Shown here: in pieces, positions 24,501 through 39,500 of the stretch | Layout: every line of letters starts with the position of its first letter | Position numbering within the stretch: the first letter of the stretch is position 1 | Assembly: GCA_018398805.1 (NCBI GenBank) | Contig: JAGFBZ010002395.1 | Coordinates: forward strand, 1,921,001 to 1,985,000 | DNA from: Hirundichthys speculiger | Taxonomy: Eukaryota; Chordata; Actinopteri; Beloniformes; Exocoetidae | Direction: 5' to 3' | Length of the DNA stretch: 64,000 bases | Program-made: the position numbers and the translations under genes | Notes under the pieces: generated by a model | What the model saw: the letters and a program-made list of their open reading frames with translations, nothing else | The model's database searches: none | Told to the model about the DNA's origin: nothing

Positions 24501-27500
24501 TCCACACCAGACTCTGCCATCTATGTCTTTATGGATCTTGCTTTGTGCACTGGTGTACAGTCATGTTGGAAGAGGAAGGGACCAGCTCCAAACTGTTCCC
24601 ACAAAGTTGCATGGAATTGTCCAAAATGTCTTTATGCTGAAGCATTCAGAGTTCTGGAAATCACTGAGCTCCTGAGAGCGACCCATTCTTTCACAAATGT
24701 TTGCAGAAACAGTCTGCATGTCTAGGTGCTTGATTTTATACACCTGTGGTCATGGAAGTGATTGGAACACCTGATTCCTGTAATTGGGATGAGTGAGCAA
24801 ATACCTTTGGCAATATAGTGTAGTTTTGCTTGGTGGCTACCAATGTGATTCACTTTGCTTCCTCTAATTGCTTTCCAATAGGATATTTTTCTCCCGTATA
24901 TATCCAGTAAACATGTTTAGACAAAAATATTGGGTAACTGTCAAAAAACTGTCACTTTAACAGAGAAAAAAACTGCACCCTTGTTAGGGAATCCTCATCA
25001 TTTGCTATAATGATTATGGCTGTTAGGTTATGCAATTTATAAAGGTTAGGTACTGTTAGGTACTCTCCTAAAGGTGAAAGGAAAAAGCAATATGATTACT
25101 CATCAAAACCTTAACAGTATAAATTGCTTCTGCATTTTCTTTTGTTTTTGCACACAACAATCAAATTGTACAAACTGACTGAAAAATCAATCTGCGTGCA
25201 TGTTGACTTTCAGAACACCCCCCCCCCCTTTTTTTTTTGTCAAAACTCAAATCAGTTTAAGTGTAAAAAGATGCCCGTGGTCCAACATGATTTGACAGAC
25301 AAAGGCTGCAGAGACAGTGTTCCAGCAGAGGTGTGAATACTGGTACACTGTAGCAACAGATACAGCCTTTAAATTCACTGTATGAGGCTATTACAGATAA
25401 GATCAGATTAAACTTTAATGATGCCCAAGAGGAGGTTGGGTGGGGGGGGGGGGGGGGGGGGGGTTTGAGAGAAGTCACTTTGACTCCATGCAAATTACTC
25501 TCACTACAAAGCAAATTGAGATTGCAGTGAATTAAGAATAAAAGGCTCAGTATTTGTGAGAAAGCTGAAAGTGCTGTGCAAACTGTTTGTGTACCGATGA
25601 CTAGGATACGCGTGCTGGCAGTGATGCTAGTGACCACATTGGTGGCTACACACTCCCACTCTCCATGGTCCTCCTTGCTGAGGGACTGAAACTGTAAGCT
25701 GCCACTGGGTAGGATGTTGTGCTTGCTTCTGCTTGGCTTCCCCACCTTCAATTGACATGAAAAATTACAGGTACCATGGTTAAGCAGTGGGGATACACAT
25801 ATTTAAGAGCATGATAGGTACAGGCAAAAACAAGCAAGAAGGTTTACTACGGTTTATATTCATCTACAGCACCTTTCTCCAGGTGATGGTTGGTATATCG
25901 GGATCTCCAGAAGCAGCACAGGGGATTACTAGCTCTCTCCCAGCCTCCTGACGGTACTCCCCCCCAGGCCTCACATTAAAGTAAGGGGGATCCTTGATGA
26001 AACACACAAACAAACATCATGCAGTTGTGGGAGTAGAAACATGCAAAAACTGAACAGAACAGGTGGCAAAATCTGAGTAGTGAGTTACCTTTAGCACCAA
26101 AGTGGCAGGGGGGGACATGCCCATGGTACCCAGGGCGTTGTAAGGCACACAGGTGTAGGTGCCCAGGGAGTCTTCTGTGGCCTCCGCCACTCGGATACTT
26201 CCGTCTGGCAGCAAGCTCCAACCAGGGTACTGCAAGACAATGAGGGGTCTGAAATGATGATTTCAGGCTTTTCCTGAACTTTCAGTGTCCCATTTAAATG
26301 ATTTTGAACTGCACAAGAAGACAAAGATCCCCAGAACTGCGTTAAAATAGATGAATAAAAAGTGAGTTCTTATATAGTACAGAGCTACCCTGAAAAGTGT
26401 CAACATATCAGAAAGTAGATATGGGTGACAACTGTGGTGGAAGCAGAATTATTTTAGCAAAACCATTATTGTGGGTGACTGATTCATATAGGTTACATTA
26501 GCAAATTGCATTTTGTGACAATGATTGGGACGACACTTCTTTGAACTAATCTGTATTAAGCAGTATAACCATGTCGGTGGCAGGAAATACATAAAAGGCA
26601 GGTGACTTTAATTGGGCCGATCGGTGTAGATTTAACAAGGGTAATCTGGTTGCATACAGTAGGGAATAAATAAAACAAAAGGTTCAAAGTTAAATCAACC
26701 CTAGGTTTAAGGTATTCAAAAGTGTTTCTGTGTTTGAACACAATATTCATTTGCAGCAAAATGGCAATTATTGTTCGTACTTGGGGCAATCTACCTACGT
26801 CAGAATGAATTGCTATTTTAAACCAATGAGAAGACTCAAAAATGTCATTCCACTTCTGTGATTGTGTGGCGAGGATCCCTACAGACAAACTGAGGTTATA
26901 TTAAAACTGTGTGTGTAAAGAAAGTGTCTAAAAAGGAGTTTGTACGGTCACCTTCCTTTCGTTCATCAGTGAATGCAAAACGAGGAGAGTTCATGGCCTC
27001 TGCTGCTAACATTCACCTATTTTGTCATAAATATATAAGTAGTGATCCAGTTCTATGGAAAGCCATGAATTCTCTTCCTTTCATATCTACTGATCACAGC
27101 CTGCTCGACATTCGATTTGTGCCAACTTCAGATTGAAGGGAGACGTCAGGTAAGACAGCACCTGTACAAACAGTCCTTTTTATACCCTTTCCTGTTCTCA
27201 CTCACAACTGCATCATTTCACATTGCTTTGGTCTGTAACGAAGGTTTTCACTCTAATAATCTATCTAATAAAAGAAATGTGGCTGATTTAATTCTGGAAT
27301 GTTCCTTTACTTATATTTACTTATTGAAAGCAAAGCAAAAATCTTTGGAGCACCAGGTTACCATTTGGTTTTCAGTGATGGAGTGACGCATATATTTTTT
27401 TCCTCTGGAACAGAAAGCATCACAGTTTATACTTAGTTGAACTTAAAAATACTTGAGTAAATGAACTTAGTTATAGTAAGAGGCAAGTTTTAAACATTCT

Positions 27501-30500
27501 TTTATGTTCTGCACATCAGTTATAAGATAGCTGTCTGCGACTTGCACTGTTGACATCATAATAGTGAGCATGCAGCATATTGTTTCCTCATTGTGTTGAT
27601 TTTCCAATATGCTTCCCTGTTGTGAGAAAATCTGATGTTTCTGTTTCTGTATGCAGAGAAAAAAGGCAAATTTCCAGTTTAATCCAGACATGCTTAAAAA
27701 ACAAACCAACATGCACAAAAAGAAAACATCTAATTTTGCTAGTAAATACAAACTTAAACTTACTACATACAGCACGTCATGGCTTCATTTTAACTTGTGA
27801 GACCAAGGACTGACCTTCTCCACTCTGAGAGGGTAGCCATCTTTCTCCCACTTCACTGATGTCACAGGTGGGTTGGCATCCACTGGGCAGCGGATAATGC
27901 CTGGCAGTTTCCGTGGGACGTAGATGACCGGGGGCATGTTGATCACTCGGGCAGGGTCTGTACATAGAATTGGACCTTTAGGATATTAACATTCATGTCA
28001 CAGTGTTAAAAAAGATTGATATGATTAAATATGTAAAGAAATTTTGTAACTATCTGACGATTTGATTATTTGATTTAAAAAAAAGATAAATAAGGTGTTG
28101 AAAGAGAAAATAATATGATGGAAGATTAGGCGACGGCTAGCAGGAAAGCTCCAGCATAGTCACTGCATTAACCTGGTGTGGTGCTGCTTTACAGCCAGAA
28201 AAAGGTTGATTTTTATGTCAAATACACAAAAAAAAAAAAAGTTCCATTAAGCACTGTGCTAAACATGAATTTAAATGAAAAATATATATTTTTTCTAAAT
28301 GATAAAAAATAGCAGGACTTTTGGCTGTTTCCTGAGGACACTGATGGACAGCTCAGATGAATCACACTACCTGAGCAAAACACCGCTGAGTTTTCTTAGA
28401 TGTGGAATTACAAATACATTTTTGAAGTGTGTACACACTTCAAAAATTAGACCTGCAGTGAGTGTAGACTCTGAGTGGGTGCATAGCCCTCCAAACTCTG
28501 CAGAGCAGCGTCAGCTCTTTTTCAATAGCAGTTCATAGTGAGTAACTATCTATGCATAGATAGAACCGCTTTGCAGGACTGTTAACTTGGCCTCTCAATC
28601 CACTGATCATAGATTGGATTCTCTGAGCTGATTTATAGCTCTCCAACATACGCGGTGCTGCATTTTAACTGCGCTTCACAAAATGAATTGAGTTTTCTTC
28701 ATGTCCAAAAAAAAAAAAAAACTCTGAAAAACTGCTTACTATAAAGAGCAACAAGACTGTCAGACTTCGAACATGCTTTAACACGCACAATTTGTTTGTG
28801 TCTAAGTTTGCATTTCTCTGACTTTAAGCCAATTGTTTTGTGTGCACATGTTTAATATTTATGGTGCATGACTTTGTGCAACACCATGAAGTCAAAAAAC
28901 TATTTCATGCAATTAAAGCTGTGAATGTGTCTCCTGCAGTTCGGTCTTCTGCAGACAATATACGATATGTAGGATGACTCAAGCAATTCTTTGAGACAGG
29001 AGAGTTTTAGTCTTTCTTGGGACTGATAAAGCCTGTGTTCCTTTTGCATGTAAATTCAGGGACACTGGTTTTATTAAGGTCTGCTGGATACGAGGTGCGT
29101 GATGTCTGCAGTGCTGTGAACGCCTCAGCCCCCTCTTATACTGTAGCACAATAATCAATGATCAACGGCATCTTAGGAGCAAATTAGCACAAACATAACA
29201 CAGAGGGCTGAAGAAAGACGTCATTTGGTCAGGGATGGCGTTTCTTGCTCATCAGTGGCAGCTGATGTGCAGGAATGTCACCATTTCATGCTGAGGGGCC
29301 AGATTCACAAGACAGCAGGGAAAAATGGAGTCTGAGGACAAGTCAGCCTCCAGCTTTGTTCACAGGAAGGAGGCATGAGTTGGAACGGATGGCTGTTCCA
29401 TTTAGAGCATGAAAACAATGAAAAAAAAAATTCAAGGAGATTCTTTCTCATCAAAAAGCAGCACTGCCAAAAACTACAGCAGTCACCATACTGCTGCTGC
29501 TTCTCCTTGCACAGCTCGCTGCACCGTCTCCCCGCCCCTCCCCCTTCACTTTGTTGCCAGGGTAACACTCACACTGAACAGTCAGGTAGGCTGATGCTGA
29601 GGGCGAGATACCGAGGCTGTTGCTCGGACTGCAGGTGTATTTCCCGGCATCCTCCGGCTCGACCCGGAAGATGATGAGGGTGCCATCGATGAGGATGCGC
29701 ACTCGTAGCTTCAGATCACTGCAAGAAAATAAACATTGTGCTGAAATGCACCAGCAGAACACGGCACACGTCTATTTCTTTTTTCTTTTTCCTTTTTTTT
29801 TCCTCTCTTGTGCTAAATTACTTTAAGGTGCCATAAGAGAGCAGCAGAGAGTCAAACAGCAGCCAACAGAGATGCATCCAGAGTACAGACCAGAGTGAAA
29901 TCATTCAAATCTGCTTATTACTATGTGGAACAGCCTTCATGTTTTCCAGCTTGACACTATTTATAATTTAAGGAGCATTCCACAGTTCAGACAACCTGTG
30001 TAAACTTTCATCAAGGATCAAAACGAAGTGAGCAGTTTTGAGCTGAACTGTCTTTCTACTTAAGTGCTGGTGTGGATAACGTCCCTACAGACAAAATGAT
30101 GTCATTTTAACTTTGCAAGCTTACAAAAACTTCTCCTTCTCCATCTGGTCGCTGCCATCGTTATGTAAGTATAAGTCTGTATCCGTTGACAGACAATGTC
30201 ACACAACTTACTTTCAACAGACGGAAAAGGAGGACACATATTCTACTTCCACACATTTGTACCTCAGACAGAATTGAGAGTCATGCTGAATGTGTTTAAA
30301 TAAAGCAGTGATACTTCACATAAGGTTTCGATGTTCTTAACTTTAACAACTATGTAGATTTAGTTCAGCTCAACCTACAAATCTACAGATACAGTTTCTT
30401 ATAGCATTTATTAAAGTCAATGTGTCTGAACTGGCCATGAAAAAAAATAACTTCTAGATAAGTCCCCAAATAGGTCCATTGATAACATTTTAATTACAAA

Positions 30501-33500
30501 TTCAAATAGTGTTTTCTTATTCTGGGAATAATATTTACTGTAACTAAATGAGTGTAGTACGTCATGAGTTGTGGTTCATATGACGTTGTATTTAGAGTAT
30601 CTAAAAAGACCTGGTAAGATCCAGATGGGGAAAAAAATAGCTTCATAAAAAACAAGTAAAACGATAAGGCGAATCCTTGTGTCTAATTGACTACTTGTGC
30701 CCTGAGCGTACAAGACAGATGAGCATCCATGACTTGCTCTAAGGGTACCCTTCCACTTTGCTGGAAGTAGTTCAGCAGTTAGCGTTTGAGCACTTCCAGG
30801 TGAAACCATTAAATAGTTTATAAGAAGAGCCCTATAACAGTTGCGCAGCTCAGTACTGAATGGATCTTACTTATCCTGCATGCTTACGCATCCTCATGAT
30901 TGAAGCTACCAACGCTGTTTAGAATTAGTCTGGACACACGAAGTCTTTCACGCACTTGTTTTCACTGCCAGTAAAAATCTGTTCACTTGTTCCTTTATTC
31001 CACTTGTTCTGTCTGTCAGTTGTTCACTATAAAAACTCTCAGCCTCAAAGACTCTCGGGGGCCTGGAGAGGTCTGGGCTGCTCTTCAAATCATCACTGCA
31101 TGAGGCACACAGATGACACCAGGCCCAAGTCATGTGACGTTGTCATCGGAGCACGTTAACTCACCTGGCACACTCCAGACGGGCCCACGGCACGCCCACT
31201 CTATCTGTCTCTGGGCCCACAGTGGGATGGGGCACACACGTGCACACACACACACACGCACATACACACACACGCGCCAAATCCCCTTGAACAGCCAGTC
31301 AAAATATAGCACTGCAAAGGGCTCAGAGACACACAATGTCACTCACATGACTGAAGCTGAGGGGGATAGAGGCCTCATGCCGTCTCTGTGTGCTGCTCAT
31401 TTAAATATCAGAGACTCTTAAAACTTAACCTCCCACAAGCGTTTCTACACAACGTTCCTGCTGCTGCAGTACAGAGGCAAACGTGATCATAACTTTACTT
31501 CTTGAAGTAGACATTATCCTCCTCCCAAAACCAGGTGTAGGTCAGGTTGCCGGGATACGCTTCCGCTTGGCAGGTGAAGAGTGCATTCTGGGATATGTTT
31601 ACAGTAACATTTTCAGGTGGTGAGACGATGTATGGAGGCCCTATGAGAAAGAAGAAGTGTCAGTGTCATGTTTGTATAGGGGTAACAGCCCTCCGGGACT
31701 GTAAACAGTTACTGTAACAAACGCTGGACTGCGTAAGCCTGCCTGGGCTTTTTCATTTTGAGACACTTGAGGTCACCTGATTAATATGATTCCAATTTTC
31801 ATGATCATAGCTGGCTGTTGTTTTTGGCCTTCAAGAGCTCCTGGGAGAGAAATCCAGCTTCTAGAATCTTAACCATTTTCATGAGCTAGTTTGTTTTCTA
31901 CCTGATGAGCAGGTCAGTTTCAGTTCGTCCTGTTGACCATGGAAATAGTTTGGTAAGGTGAAAGTGAAAGAAAACAGTAAAGGGGTGGGGTGTAAAAAGA
32001 AAACAATGAGATGAAAAATGTTAAATGCAGCTGCAGAGAGGGATGTTAATTATTCGTGTGACCTATTTCACTTCACACATTGTCATTTGATTGTTTTATT
32101 TCATAGAATAAAACCAAAAAGAATGAGATTTTCCATCTTATTCTCACCTCCCCTGGGACATTTTTTTCTGGAAATAAAACCCATAAAATACCCATAAAAC
32201 TTTTATATACAGCATTTAAAAATGAAAAGATAAACAAAAGAACATTTACCGTCAGTGCTCAAAGTTAAACGATAAAATATTCGTAAATGGGTATTATATT
32301 ACAGCCATCAGCCTCAGTTTACCTAAAGTTATATTTGAGAACATGCAAGACAAAAACCATTATCAACAGTACGCCCTGAGAACATTCAGGGAAGCCTCAT
32401 TAGGTTGATGCAATGTATTATAAATTAAAACATGTTCTTCTGTATCAAAGTTTTGTGGGAACAAACGGAAAGAGCACAAGAGCGCATGAAGCATATTGTT
32501 TTTTGCAACCACCACAATCCAGTGTAAAACAGCTTAATAGCACTTAGAGTTGCAGCTCTTGCGTGCTTCACAGTGTAGCCTCTCCATATCCCTGAGCTGC
32601 TCTAGGTTTGCTCCAAACTCTCAATAAAACAGCAGGAGCCATGAAAGGTAAGCTGTCTTTTATGAGAGCGCCCAGATACGAACCTCCTGATTATTTTCCT
32701 CTCAGCCTTCGCGGCTCTGCACATCAGCCGGGAGAACTGGCAGCACTGTGCAGGCATCTCACTTAACAATTAAAAACAGATCAGTGCGGTGAGAACCGGG
32801 ACGCCACAGATATCTGCTCCTCACTGCCGAGGGTGTGAGCAGCAATCACATCTTTTATTTCACAGTGATTTTCGCTGCATTACTGAAGAAAACTCCAGCA
32901 CAAGCATTTTATTTTTGTGGTTTCATAAGCGTCACACTCCTCGTTTCTGCATACGCACTCAGTCGTGTAGCGAATTCGGCCCCATCAGTCATCCTGCTGG
33001 CATTATTATGATATTAGCGTGACAGTAGCTAACAAGGAGTGGCAGGGCCTCAGATTAAGATGTCGGCGTCTTGCATGGTTGTTGACAGAGAAGGAGAATC
33101 ATATCAACTAAAAATGCATTGGTTACTCTTTAACATTATTTCTAAGCAAATTTTATGTCTTAGTTTGTTAATCTTATTATAGATGCCCTAAAAAGGAAAT
33201 GCTGTTATATTTAATTTGGTACAGACCAATGCTATATCTGTTTTACAAAATGTATAAGCCTTTATATGTTTGGCACATATTTAAGTGCCATATACATCAG
33301 CTATGATGAAATCGTGTGAAATCTGGAAGTGTAAAAGTGGCATTTCTATTACTTTCACTGCCATTTTCACACAGATCAATGACAATGCAAAGTTATTTAC
33401 AATTGCAATATTTTATTAATATAATAATTGTCAAGCTACATTGTCTATGTGGTGTCAACAAGAATTTAACAAATGTACTTTTGGTTAGAGAACAGTTGTA

Positions 33501-36500
33501 CAGTTGCGTTTTGTTACATGCTGGTCCTTTATTTTGTTGAAACAGGGATTTTTGCATTGTGTGTATGTACATTTATTGTGCTGCGAACATAGAGAGGAGA
33601 AATTTCTCTGCTGTTTGCACCAGTCGAAGTCAAGCGTTAAAATAGACCCGACGTCTACTCTCCCATAAAAGCAAGACGCTCAGTTGCCTGTTAAATACAC
33701 CAGTTAACTCCCTGAAGCCGAGCTGCATCGGGAGACTGCGAGGTACTAGACGCTGGTATCACAACCATCAATCTGATCTGTGTCGAGCAGAGAGCATGGT
33801 TAATGGACCGGAGACAGACAGTGACGTTCTCACAGACAAATCCTGCTCTACACACATGGCTGTGCACGAGAACACACACATGCATGCACATATAGGAGCC
33901 CCAGACTGAACTATTGGATCACCTGATACAGCCCCACAAGGTATGTTACACACATCAGTGCACCGGAGAGCTGCAAGGCTTTTACCTTTGAGTGTAGACC
34001 CTGGAAATTTAGCCTACTGTTTTACGAACATGCAACATGAGGACGCGGGTAGAAAGCAGGAAACCAGTATAAAAGCCTGATTATCTGTAATCAGGCTTAT
34101 CCATTAAAAAAAAGTGCAGTTACAATAACATGCTGCAATAACAAGCAGCAAAGTAGTGCTAATCTAAGGAGGCCTTACCTTGAACCAGCAGACGGGTAGT
34201 GTGGAGCACTTCCCCCTGGTCACTGTAGGCTCTGCAAGTGTATGCACCTCTATCATCTCTGGTGATGGCAAGGATGCTTAAACTGCCGTCATGTACCTGT
34301 GATTCAGATGTGAAGAGGAGGCATGTAAACGTCTAACCACTTACATAAAACAAACAAATTATAACACATAAATAGCACCTTTTCCAACAATGTCTACGTT
34401 CTCCATAGCACTTTTTAATGTGTTTTTCATCCTTCTTCACACATTCACACGAACAGTCATACAAGACTTCTTACAGGTATAAATACAGGTGTAAATCCTT
34501 TATATATAGAGAATGCAGTGATATGTTCTGCAATTGGACACTGATGAGCATGGCAGGGCTTAGAATCAAAGCCAGCCTGTCCAGTCCAGCTGCTGAGCCA
34601 CAACAGTCGCTCCATATTTTGTGCAACATCAAACTGAACATTGTTTGAGGTCTAGACTGTTTAAAAAGAAAAAAAAATGTAACTGCCAACAGATGAGTGA
34701 CAGTACTATGGCATTTAGAGGCAGCATCATGCTGAAAAGTAGGTACAGTATATATAACTACGTCATAAAAAGCAATCAGCTCTGATGTTGTAATGTTAAA
34801 AATTGTATTTTTGAGGTCTAAATTGCTGTGTCATGAGTCCATGACTCCTGGTCCTGATTCCTGTCTGCTCGAAGGCCATGATTTGTTATTGTTTTCCTCC
34901 ATCAAGTAGCTAAGTTTTGACGCTGAGGCATCTGGACGGTTTTGCACAAGGTCTCCTTGTTTTTCCACTAATGTTAAAACAACTGTACGCCTCTGTCTTT
35001 GTCATTCCTGAACCATCCAGCATTCTGAAATGACCTCTCTAGAATCTGCAGACTTGGAGAATAGAGATTAAACTCCATTTTCCACCTCCGTCGTTTGTCA
35101 GTGCCTTGTTTAACAGCCAATTGACTGCCTCCCCAGAACATAATTAGGGCCTGATTTACTAAGATCCTAAATAAAGAGTACTAAATTGCGTGTGCACTGA
35201 AAAAGTTTGCGCGTGCTGTTGTTGTGTGTTTTGCGGGTGATCAACTAAGAATTCTCGCGCAATTGATAACGGGTGCAAACCGCAGTATTTAAATGAGGTG
35301 TTGCGTGTCTTACGGTTTGCGCCATGAAGAGTCTGGATGGAAAGCAGGATAGACGCAAGCGCAAAATGAAATTTGACGAGTTGGAGTTAGAGATATTAGT
35401 GGAAGAGGCAAATAAACACATTCATGAACTACAGCAAAGAAATTTAAACATTACCAAAAGAAACGCAATATGGGAGAAAATCTGCGATAGAATAAATGCA
35501 GTTGGTAAGACAAAAAGAACGGCAGATGAGGTTAAAAGAAGGTGGCAAGATATAAGGCAAAGAACTAAAGAAAAAGTGGCCTTTAATAAAACATCGGCAA
35601 ACAAGACAGGTGGAGGGCCTGCGGAAGAGATGCCTCTAACCAGCATTGAGCAGCAGGTGCAGCTCACCTTCTGCGAGGAACAGATAACTGGGATACGGGG
35701 TATGACACGCTAGAGCCAACTGCAGAACAAGGTAGGCGCACAATAAGAAACACTTTTTTCTCCATGAAAACACGTGATTTATTTATTATCACAAATAAAA
35801 AAATGAATGTGCCTCCTGTGGCAACCTTTTGCTGAATAATACTCGATTTAACATTCAAATAAAATATTTCTCCTCTTGCATGTGCTTGTGACCGGCTCCA
35901 CTATCTGGTTTTCATTCATTCCAAACAAATTTACACGAGTCCGAAAGACTCTCTCTCTGCGTATTCTTTGATTTTGGCGATGTCGCCTCCTTGCCACAAT
36001 AACAGCAGCCATCGGTGCGTAATGCTGGGCAGATTAGCACCTTCCTTTCGAACGTATTAAATACAGACGCAATCACAATCCCCGCAATTACTTTCAGGGT
36101 TGGTAAATCTCATTGCGTGTGGTAAATGAACCTATTTGCATTTTCCCCTCCCAGTATTTAGCGCTTTCTGGCGGGTACGCCCCATATTGATTATTCATCA
36201 GGGCAAAAGTACTAAATGAACAGCGTGTGCTATTTTGCTCATTTGAGAGGCGCAGTCCTCTTTGCACGCTGTTAGTAGATCAGCTTGCACATTGGTTTGC
36301 GGGTGGTGTCAAGTTTGCACACGTTTTTACGCACGCAAACCTTTAGTAAATCAGGCCCTTTGAGTATAATTTGAGTGTATGCTTATGAGGAAGATATAAC
36401 TAAATTTAACCACAACAGACGTTAAAAGTCAAACAGGATGCTTCATTTAAAGGAAAGTGTCTGAAATACTTCACCTGCTGATTTAACCAGGTAACCATAG

Positions 36501-39500
36501 ATGTTGAGATACGACACCTCTGACAAATTGGTGGTGTTGTTCGTCTATTTTCATGGAGGCAGACTGAAGGGACATGAATGGACATTCCTCCATCGCAACA
36601 CATGGAAATCTTTTCTATCATATAGTTGATCGCAACTCAGTGACAACATTATTCATATAGCTACAAAGCCACCCTTATGACAGCAAACATCTCAAAAGTT
36701 GTATTGGCTGCCATTCAAATTCAATCGGTTGTTTTCGCCCTGAAACGGGCAGAAATGTTGCACAAGGAAAAAGTTCCCAGATCTGTTCTTGTCATCGACT
36801 GGAAGATGCGGTTGGGTTGGATTTGAAATTTATAGTGAAGGAGATTTAACTCTTTCTAACATTTGACCAGCTATTATATATAATTCATTTACAAACAGAC
36901 TGAACGAGAGGTTTTCAAATGGTGTGGCATATGGTGAAGCAAATCCATATGTTTCACAGGACTGAGTTACAATGTTAAATTAACATCACAAAATACAGCA
37001 ATATAAATACTTTGATTAATTCACATCTACTTTGCACACACTTATTTACCACAGCAAAGGCTCTAAAAAGGACTCTCAAATGGAACCCAACTTCTTTCAC
37101 AAAAAGTCTGAATGGTAAGAATTGCATCAGTGCAAATGACCAACCACCTAGAAAGAAGAGAACATAGAGTATCATGAGGGTTTCTGTGTTTTTTAAGGTG
37201 GACAGGATAAGTGAACAGTCACCTCGAGCATGTTATTTGTCAGGTAGTTAGCTAATGGTAACATCACTGAGGAGATGTTTGTAAACTTGGAACATTTCTT
37301 CCGTTTTGGGAAAAATAGGAATATATTCATGAAATGAGGAAGGAAACGAGAACAGAAAGTCATTATAAAGCAGACCTGTGTCCATCTCATTTAGTAGTCA
37401 TCAAACACTTAAAAGTCATGTATGCATCAAGCTTTAATTAACTTCAGATTTGAATGCTGCATTCTGTAACCTTGGAAAAATCGAGCTCTGTCGCCGAGCA
37501 ACCCTGTGTGCGGGCGCTGATGAGAACCAATAAGTAGTGGGGAAACACATAAACTAAACCTAATAGAAATCCCCTCATAAATTATGCAACAGGTTGGAGA
37601 GACTGTCCATTCAAGTCACGCACAGCTGCTGTCTGTCCATTCACACAGCTGGGGGGGGGAATCTGCTACGACCACACAATTATTTCTATTCATCTGTCTC
37701 TCCATCATTTGCTAGTCAAGAGATGCTAGTGGTACATATACCCAAGCAGCTTTTAACTTTTGCAAGTCTGTTGGCACACCGCATCATCACCTTTCTGTCA
37801 CAAGATAACACTCTGTGTATCACTGATATAAACAAGCAACATGTGTGATGCGCTGAGTGCTGGGGGTGTAAACTAATCAGTGATTTGCTGTGAATCATTT
37901 CGTGGCTTGGAAAGCTATGTGCAATGATTAAATCAACCTCGGATCAGAATAATTTGGAAAATGAAAATGAATCATTTCCTGATCTTTTCCTCCAATGATG
38001 GGAGACATTTTTGTTTACAAAGGGACAGAGTGTGTCACTAAACTAGCGTCTGGGATCTCACATCCCTCAGACGGTACTGCGTTGGCAACCATGATTCATC
38101 GAGAGATGACATAACCAAATGACATAACCAGTGATGGATCACTTAGAGGAACCTATGCCATGCAATACAAAGCTACATTCACAAATGCCAATTGAACTTT
38201 ACTGTCCAAAAAAGAGGCCTCATGTTCACCTTATCCTGAGGCAGTGTTGACTTCTCTGGGCTCGGAGGCATCTGGGAAGGACCATCACGTAGTGGAAATA
38301 TGCGTTGTCGTCAGACAAATTAATATTTCAGGTCTTTTTCTGAAGAATTTGTTGTATGGTAAAGATAAAAATGAGCATCCGGACTGTTATCAGCAACAGC
38401 TTCCAAAGGCTAGGACCTGTGATGGTACAGTGTCCTTAGAAAAAGTCGTTTAGAATTCCCCAATGGAAAGTGTGCAGAGGATTTATCAACAAATAAAGTT
38501 AGATAAAAATTAAAAAGTGACAATAATAACCCAATGCTGGCGCACATCAGAAGACCTTTTAAGTGTTGTAAGAAGGACTTTACAAAAGTGGTAAAAAGTT
38601 TACTGTAACCAAAGAAATGCAGGTTTAGTCATCACTTTCGAAGAACACATATCAGGACAGTAGATGGTAACTGTTTTTATTTTTTCCTCTTTTTTACATC
38701 CCAGTCCTCTAGGATCACAGATACAAACAAATACAAAGTGCAGCTAGTTTCAGTGGTTCTACAATGTTCCTGTCATAATGGTGTAAAGTATGCTGTGAAT
38801 GTGGATAATATCCAGGTTACTGTTAGCATGTAATTTTTTTGTTTGTGACTATTTTCTTCTTTTGTTTTTTCAACTTCCTCAATGATTCAGCAGAACAGCT
38901 CAACCACAAGACCAACAACATATCCCATCATGCTGTTCTTTTCCCTAAGCTTCTTACCAAACACTCTTCAGCTCTGATAGAAGTGATGATATGATTTTCA
39001 ATGTTTGTCTCTTTAAGCTTCATCACCCCTAAAATTCAACAATGGCTGATGTAAAAGTATGCTAATCAGTCCATGTTTCACACCCACAACCACATATTGG
39101 TTTTAGAGCCACTCTTTATAGCAATACCATTTATGACCACACTTGGGCAGCATATTGCAGGAATTCTCACATGTCAGCTCCTGTGGTAAGACACAACAAT
39201 GTGCATCTCTAGTGGGACAAAATAGTATTACAAGACATGCCAGACCATCCCTGCTCCTTAACACAGTACTGTCAGTGACTCTTTTGTCAATAAAGCAGAT
39301 CTATATGCCCCCGTGTGATCAGAAGTGGTATTACTACATAGTGTGACTTTAAATTGTTGAAAGCCTGGCATGGTGGATTCTGTTTAAATTGTGATTTGAA
39401 AAAAAAAATGAAGAATTCATATTTTTCCCAAGAACAAAGATGCTTTGCAAAATAAAGAAAAAATATAACAGTGATAGTGACAATAACAATGGCAAATACC

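Larger units (their letters stand above)
21882..25594 (-). other. igsf9b: igsf9b intron 10
   Basis: A 3,713-bp intron holding the THAP-bearing element (22744-24093), a Tc1 deletion derivative (24236-24830), a C/T homopolymer pair (25216-25240) and a run of 22 G (25442-25463). Confidence 0.85.
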
